DNA from: Saprospiraceae bacterium UBA2365
GTDB taxonomy: Bacteria > Bacteroidota > Bacteroidia > Chitinophagales > Saprospiraceae
Length of the DNA: 10,525 bases
Reading direction: 5' to 3'
Assembly (NCBI GenBank): GCA_002344345.1
Contig: DDTL01000112.1
Location: 1 to 10,525, forward strand
Shown here: positions 7,426-10,525 of the stretch, one piece after another
Numbering within the stretch: the stretch's first letter is position 1
How the letters are laid out: every line of letters begins with the position of its first letter
Notes under the pieces: model-generated
Told to the model about the DNA's origin: nothing
The model's database searches: none
What the model saw: the letters and a program-made list of their open reading frames with translations, nothing else
Position numbers and translations under genes: made by a program

Positions 7426-8364
7426 ATGAGAGATAAAAATACAGGCATTAAAGTATTTGTGCCTTGTGCCATCGCAGGTTTTGGTTCGGGTAAGGGTAGT
7501 ATCAGTGTGGCATCAAGCCTACCGGGTGATGAAATAACTGGCAGATTCTATGATGGAAAAGGTGTAACAGCTCATGCAATTACAGGATTTAAAAAAGGAT
7601 TGAGTTTGGATGTTTCTCAAAACAGCGCTGTTTTGGCCGGTGATTTATTATGCAATTTCCTGAAGGCGGATGAAGGGATCCAGTTGGATATACATAATAA
7701 GATCCCAATAGGTTTTGGGTTGTCCTCTTGTGCTGCATCTGCAGTTGGTGGTGCATTCGCAGTCAATGAATTGTTGGGAAGACCTTTGGAAAGATATGAT
7801 TTGGTATCCTTTGCGATAGAAGCGACCAGAAAGTTCATTCCCGGAACTGATGACAGTCAGGTATTGTCCATTATTTTTGGAGGTGCCATTCTTTCCAGGA
7901 ATTCAGAAAGCGAATCATTTCAAAAACTTTATTTACCAAGAGGACTATTTCTGAATGTTTTCTATCCTCAAAATATTGCATACAAAGCACCTGAGTTCAC
8001 AAGCTGGATCACTACTTTTTCAGCTCAAACGCTTTTTAATTATACAAATCAAATGTGCGGTTTTATAAGTTCGATGTATACATCCAACCTAAACTTAATG
8101 AAAGATTGCTTTTTTAAAAATGAGCTGGATACGTCACTGGGAAAAAATATTCCAGGATATTTGGATGCTTTGGCAGCAATAGAAAAAACAGGTGTTATTG
8201 GTATGGGTGTTGCAGGCCTGGGTCCTGCATTTTATGTTTTAAGTCCAAATAGTTTGATTGCAGAAGAATGTAATGAATTGGTTAGAACTTGTTTTATACC
8301 CCATAAAACAGAACTTCAAAGTTTTCAGACAACCATTGATATGAATGGTGTAAGGCTTTGTTAG
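7426..8364 (+). CDS. Divergent homoserine-kinase-like (ThrB-type) GHMP family protein
   Basis: At 312 residues it has the length and layout of homoserine kinase, the GHMP enzyme that phosphorylates homoserine in threonine synthesis. Recognisable landmarks are VFVPCAIAGFGSG (10-22), PGDEITGRF, NKIPIGFGLSSCAAS (ending at Ser105), GLYTSDYDL-like MYTSNLNLM, IPGY (242-245) and GVAGLGPAFYVL. Many functional positions differ from the ThrB pattern I know: GFD-LG in motif 1 becomes GKGSI; GSGLGSSAAS becomes GFGLSSCAAS (96-105); HADNVAPS becomes GTDDSQVLS; and the substrate-binding arginines of TKDAR and EPxR are absent (YKAPE at 186-190; DTSLG at 235-239). The fold assignment is good, but kinase activity on homoserine is doubtful. 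No other thr genes are nearby. It is probably cotranscribed with the ClC gene. Its TAG stop lies inside the 32-bp palindrome. Confidence 0.8.
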   Translation: MRDKNTGIKVFVPCAIAGFGSGKGSISVASSLPGDEITGRFYDGKGVTAHAITGFKKGLSLDVSQNSAVLAGDLLCNFLKADEGIQLDIHNKIPIGFGLSSCAASAVGGAFAVNELLGRPLERYDLVSFAIEATRKFIPGTDDSQVLSIIFGGAILSRNSESESFQKLYLPRGLFLNVFYPQNIAYKAPEFTSWITTFSAQTLFNYTNQMCGFISSMYTSNLNLMKDCFFKNELDTSLGKNIPGYLDALAAIEKTGVIGMGVAGLGPAFYVLSPNSLIAEECNELVRTCFIPHKTELQSFQTTIDMNGVRLC

Positions 8365-8390
8365 AATGTTCCACGTGGAACATTCTAACA
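8359..8390. promoter_or_regulatory. Perfect 32-bp palindrome containing a candidate parS (ParB-binding) site
   Basis: Bases 8359-8390 form a perfect inverted repeat centred between 8374 and 8375. The 16-bp core TGTTCCACGTGGAACA (8367-8382) fits the widely conserved parS pattern tGTTnCACGTGnAACa, where ParB loads for chromosome partition. The palindrome continues 8 bases further on each side. It includes the TAG stop of the GHMP gene and fills most of the 38-bp gap between two convergent genes, so it may also act as a bidirectional terminator, although neither side has a T tract. Only this one copy is present in the window. Confidence 0.7.
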
Positions 8391-8402
8391 TTCCTACAAT
8401 AA

Positions 8403-9863
8403 TTATACTTCAGGAATATTCTCTAAAGTATTCTTTAAAAAGATCCAAAACCTGTTTACAGAAGAAATCTGAACTTTTTCATCCGGTGAGTGTGGCCCCC
8501 TGATATTCGGTCCAAATGATATCATATCCACATCAGGATAATTATTCTTAATAATTCCACACTCCAACCCTGCATGACATGCAGTTATAAGTGGCTTCTT
8601 ACCGTATTCTTTCTCAAACAGATCAGACATCACTTTATTAATTCCGGCATTAGGATCTGGAGCCCAACCAGGATACGAACCCGTCATTGAAATGTCAGCC
8701 CCATATCTGATATAAGATGCCTTAATTGCATTCGCTAAATCCATCTTTTCTGAATCCACCGAACTTCTGGTTAAGTTGTTTATCTCAACTGTACCTCCTT
8801 CCACAAAAACCCTCGCCAGGTTATTGGAGGTTTGTACTAATCCCGCTACATCCGGAGACATCCTGTATATTCCATTGGGATTACTATAAATTGCACTTAG
8901 CAGATCTCGCATGAAAAATGATTTCATGATCCTGGCTGGTAATTCTTCTTCTTCAATAAAAATTTCCATATCAGGATCCGTTACTTTATATTCCAATTTC
9001 AGTTGAGACACCATTTCATTGAAATACTTTAACATCAAGTCTTCATCGTTTTCCTTGATCACTATAAGTGATTTACTTTCTCTCGGGATGGCATTTCTTA
9101 AACCACCACCATTGATATAACTGATACCGATACCAATTTCCTCATCTAAATTAAATAGGATCCTATTCATGATTTTATTAGCATTTCCTCTTCCTAAATG
9201 TATTTCCATCCCGGAATGCCCACCTTTAAGACCCTTTAAAGTAATTTTATAAGCCAAATGACTCTTTTTAACTTTTTTCTCTTCGTAGTTGCCTGTAATA
9301 CTAACGTCAATTCCTCCGGCACATCCAATAGTCAACTCATTTTCATCTTCTGAATCAAGATTCAGCATGATCTTTCCTTTCATCTTTCCAGCTTCCAATG
9401 CTTTTGCTCCTGTCATACCCGTTTCTTCATCCATAGTTACCAATACCTCCAATGGTCCGTGTGCAATATCATCTGAAGACAAAACGGACATGGCAGCTGC
9501 TACTCCAATTCCATTATCTGCACCCAATGTGGTACCATCAGCTTTAACCCAGTCACCGTCAATGACCATTTTAATGCCCTCCCTTTCGAAATCAAAATCA
9601 ACGCCTTCATTCTTCTGTGCAACCATATCAATATGCCCCTGAAGAATAACTGGTATACACTTTTCTTTTCCTTTAGTTGCAGGTTTTGAAATGATCACAT
9701 TACCTACCTTATCCACATAAGTAGTTAATCCCAGTTTCTCACCAAACTCTTTTAAAAATTGAATTGCTTTTTCTTCTTTCTTCGAAGGCCGTGGAATTGC
9801 ATTGATGTCAGCAAAATGATTCCACAACACCTTCGGTTCCAAATTTCTTATCTTATCTTCCAT
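8403..9863 (-). CDS. pepD: Aminoacyl-histidine dipeptidase (cytosolic beta-Ala-His dipeptidase, M20C peptidase)
   Basis: This is a cytosolic zinc dipeptidase that releases amino acids from Xaa-His and other dipeptides, feeding peptide turnover. At 486 residues it matches PepD length. Metal ligands and catalytic residues are all in place: QGHIDM (His77, Asp79), GADNGIG (bridging Asp116), MDEETG (catalytic Glu146 and ligand Glu147), LNLDSED (Asp170) and GPHSPDE (His458). The insert that serves as the dimerisation/lid domain of M20 enzymes lies roughly between 200 and 390, with GGHSGMEIH at its start. CHAGLECG marks the return to the catalytic domain. There is no signal peptide. The ATG at 9863 gives the expected N-terminus. 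It is a single-gene unit converging on the GHMP gene. Confidence 0.95.
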   Translation of the reverse strand: MEDKIRNLEPKVLWNHFADINAIPRPSKKEEKAIQFLKEFGEKLGLTTYVDKVGNVIISKPATKGKEKCIPVILQGHIDMVAQKNEGVDFDFEREGIKMVIDGDWVKADGTTLGADNGIGVAAAMSVLSSDDIAHGPLEVLVTMDEETGMTGAKALEAGKMKGKIMLNLDSEDENELTIGCAGGIDVSITGNYEEKKVKKSHLAYKITLKGLKGGHSGMEIHLGRGNANKIMNRILFNLDEEIGIGISYINGGGLRNAIPRESKSLIVIKENDEDLMLKYFNEMVSQLKLEYKVTDPDMEIFIEEEELPARIMKSFFMRDLLSAIYSNPNGIYRMSPDVAGLVQTSNNLARVFVEGGTVEINNLTRSSVDSEKMDLANAIKASYIRYGADISMTGSYPGWAPDPNAGINKVMSDLFEKEYGKKPLITACHAGLECGIIKNNYPDVDMISFGPNIRGPHSPDEKVQISSVNRFWIFLKNTLENIPEV

Positions 9864-9877
9864 AATTTAATTTTTTT

Positions 9878-9885
9878 CAAATATA
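9878..9885 (-). promoter_or_regulatory. Candidate -7 element (TAnnTTTG) upstream of pepD
   Basis: On the minus strand TATATTTG spans 9885-9878, matching TAnnTTTG, only 14 bases before the pepD ATG, so the leader would be very short. No well-spaced TTG -33 box is seen; the nearest is about 28 bases upstream. The stretch after it (AAAAAAATTAAATT on the minus strand) is an A-rich ribosome-entry region of the kind common in Bacteroidota. Confidence 0.35.
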
Positions 9886-10060
9886 CGATTAAAAACTTAA
9901 GTGCTAATTGTAACAACAATAAAGTCAATATTATATTATAAACCAAAATTACAATAACAAAAACATCAGTTAAAATACTTACAAGTAATGCCAATGATCT
10001 AACAGTTCAGATATATTTAAAGATGTAATCTGCTTGTTAAATCAGAAAACGTTGATCGGA

Positions 10061-10115
10061 GCCTGACTGTAAAGCTCGCCCGTTGGAGCCTGCCCGTATG
10101 GGCCTGCCTGTATGG
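10061..10115. repeat. Degenerate 14-bp GC-rich tandem repeat, about four units
   Basis: Consecutive units start at 10061 (13 bases), 10074, 10088 and 10102. The last two, GCCTGCCCGTATGG and GCCTGCCTGTATGG, differ at one position. The first two, GCCTGACTGTAAA and GCTCGCCCGTTGGA, are more decayed. The array is clearly richer in G+C than the surrounding non-coding DNA. The unit is not a multiple of three and lies outside any gene. Confidence 0.7.
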
Positions 10116-10332
10116 GAGGTGTTCTTAATTTATTTGTTCGCTGAATATATTTAATCTAACTTATCTTTTAACCCTTTAGCGGTTCGAAAAAGGTTTTACT
10201 TCGGAAGGGAAAAATTTAAGTACTTTGTTGCCAAATACAACATTCTTTTATTTCTATATCCATTGACCAACAAACTCACATGATAATTATATATTAAATA
10301 AAAATTCTAAAAAATCAATTTATCATTAGTCC

Positions 10333-10488
10333 TGTTAATATGTTAATAAATAATTTTCACATTTCTTGCACTATAAGATATTCACATTCACTTTACAGTC
10401 AACGATACATTCCGTCATTTTAAATCATTAATTATTAAATAACTAACAAAAACTCCGTTTATGTTAATAAATATAAATGTTAATAAAT
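10333..10488. repeat. Recurring ATGTTAATAAAT motif in AT-rich DNA
   Basis: The exact 12-mer ATGTTAATAAAT occurs at 10340-10351, 10461-10472 and 10477-10488, and its inner TGTTAATA has an additional copy at 10333-10340 directly next to the first. Low complexity makes chance partly responsible, but three exact 12-mers in 150 bases, two of them 16 bases apart, look like a repeated binding site or a local duplication. Confidence 0.5.
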
Positions 10489-10525
10489 TTTTTTTAAAGT
10501 ACTCAAATGAATGTTGGTTGTATAT

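Larger units (their letters stand above)
9864..10525. other. AT-rich intergenic region at the right edge
   Basis: No reading frame here is long or protein-like on either strand. The segment begins with the pepD promoter area, then contains a short GC-rich tandem repeat island (10061-10115), then about 300 very AT-rich bases with recurring TGTTAATA motifs up to the edge. It may be the regulatory region of a gene outside the window. A stretch near 10171-10210 (TTAACCCTTT... GGTTTTACTTCGGAAGGG) has no clear stem that I can defend. Confidence 0.6.

Noticed and set aside
9289..9642. 117-codon plus-strand open frame inside pepD
   Set aside because: It is Ser/Pro-rich, opposite the PepD active-site region, and has no independent support.
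9709..9717. TTATCCACA, a perfect DnaA-box word
   Set aside because: It is a single copy inside the pepD coding sequence (codons of YVDK), with no cluster of boxes around it, so it does not support an origin here.

Overview
The window looks like chromosomal DNA from a Bacteroidota species. Pointers are the order mutL, rhomboid, rhomboid, membrane-anchored endonuclease/exonuclease/phosphatase (EEP) protein, which I recall as recurrent in that phylum; the small C-terminal domain on the second rhomboid; TAnnTTTG-type promoter elements; few Shine-Dalgarno sequences; and AT-rich intergenic DNA. The class cannot be fixed from the sequence, though a Saprospiria- or Chitinophagia-like origin would fit.

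Layout: 1-519 holds no confident gene. It has a possible leftward partial reading frame at the edge (191-1), a long imperfect stem-loop (274-340) and a candidate promoter for the next block. 520-5014 is a tight rightward operon: mutL, two rhomboid intramembrane serine proteases and a three-helix EEP-family protein. The gaps or overlaps are 9, -1 and -4 bases. 5015-5624 is a long gap with no convincing gene. 5625-8364 is a second rightward unit: a ClC-type chloride transporter with paired CBS domains, then a strongly diverged homoserine-kinase-like (GHMP fold) protein 16 bases downstream. pepD (9863-8403) converges on this unit from the other strand. The stop codon of the kinase-like gene lies inside a perfect 32-bp palindrome whose 16-bp core matches the ParB-binding site parS. 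9864-10525 is AT-rich and non-coding, with a GC-rich 14-bp tandem repeat and three copies of an AT-rich 12-mer.

Most genes are housekeeping: mismatch repair, membrane proteolysis, anion transport and peptide turnover. The two points most worth following up are the candidate parS embedded in a gene end, and the ThrB-like protein, which has lost most of the residues expected of a homoserine kinase and may be a pseudo-kinase or have a new substrate. No mobile element, CRISPR array, tRNA or rRNA was seen, and no complete new multi-gene system is evident.
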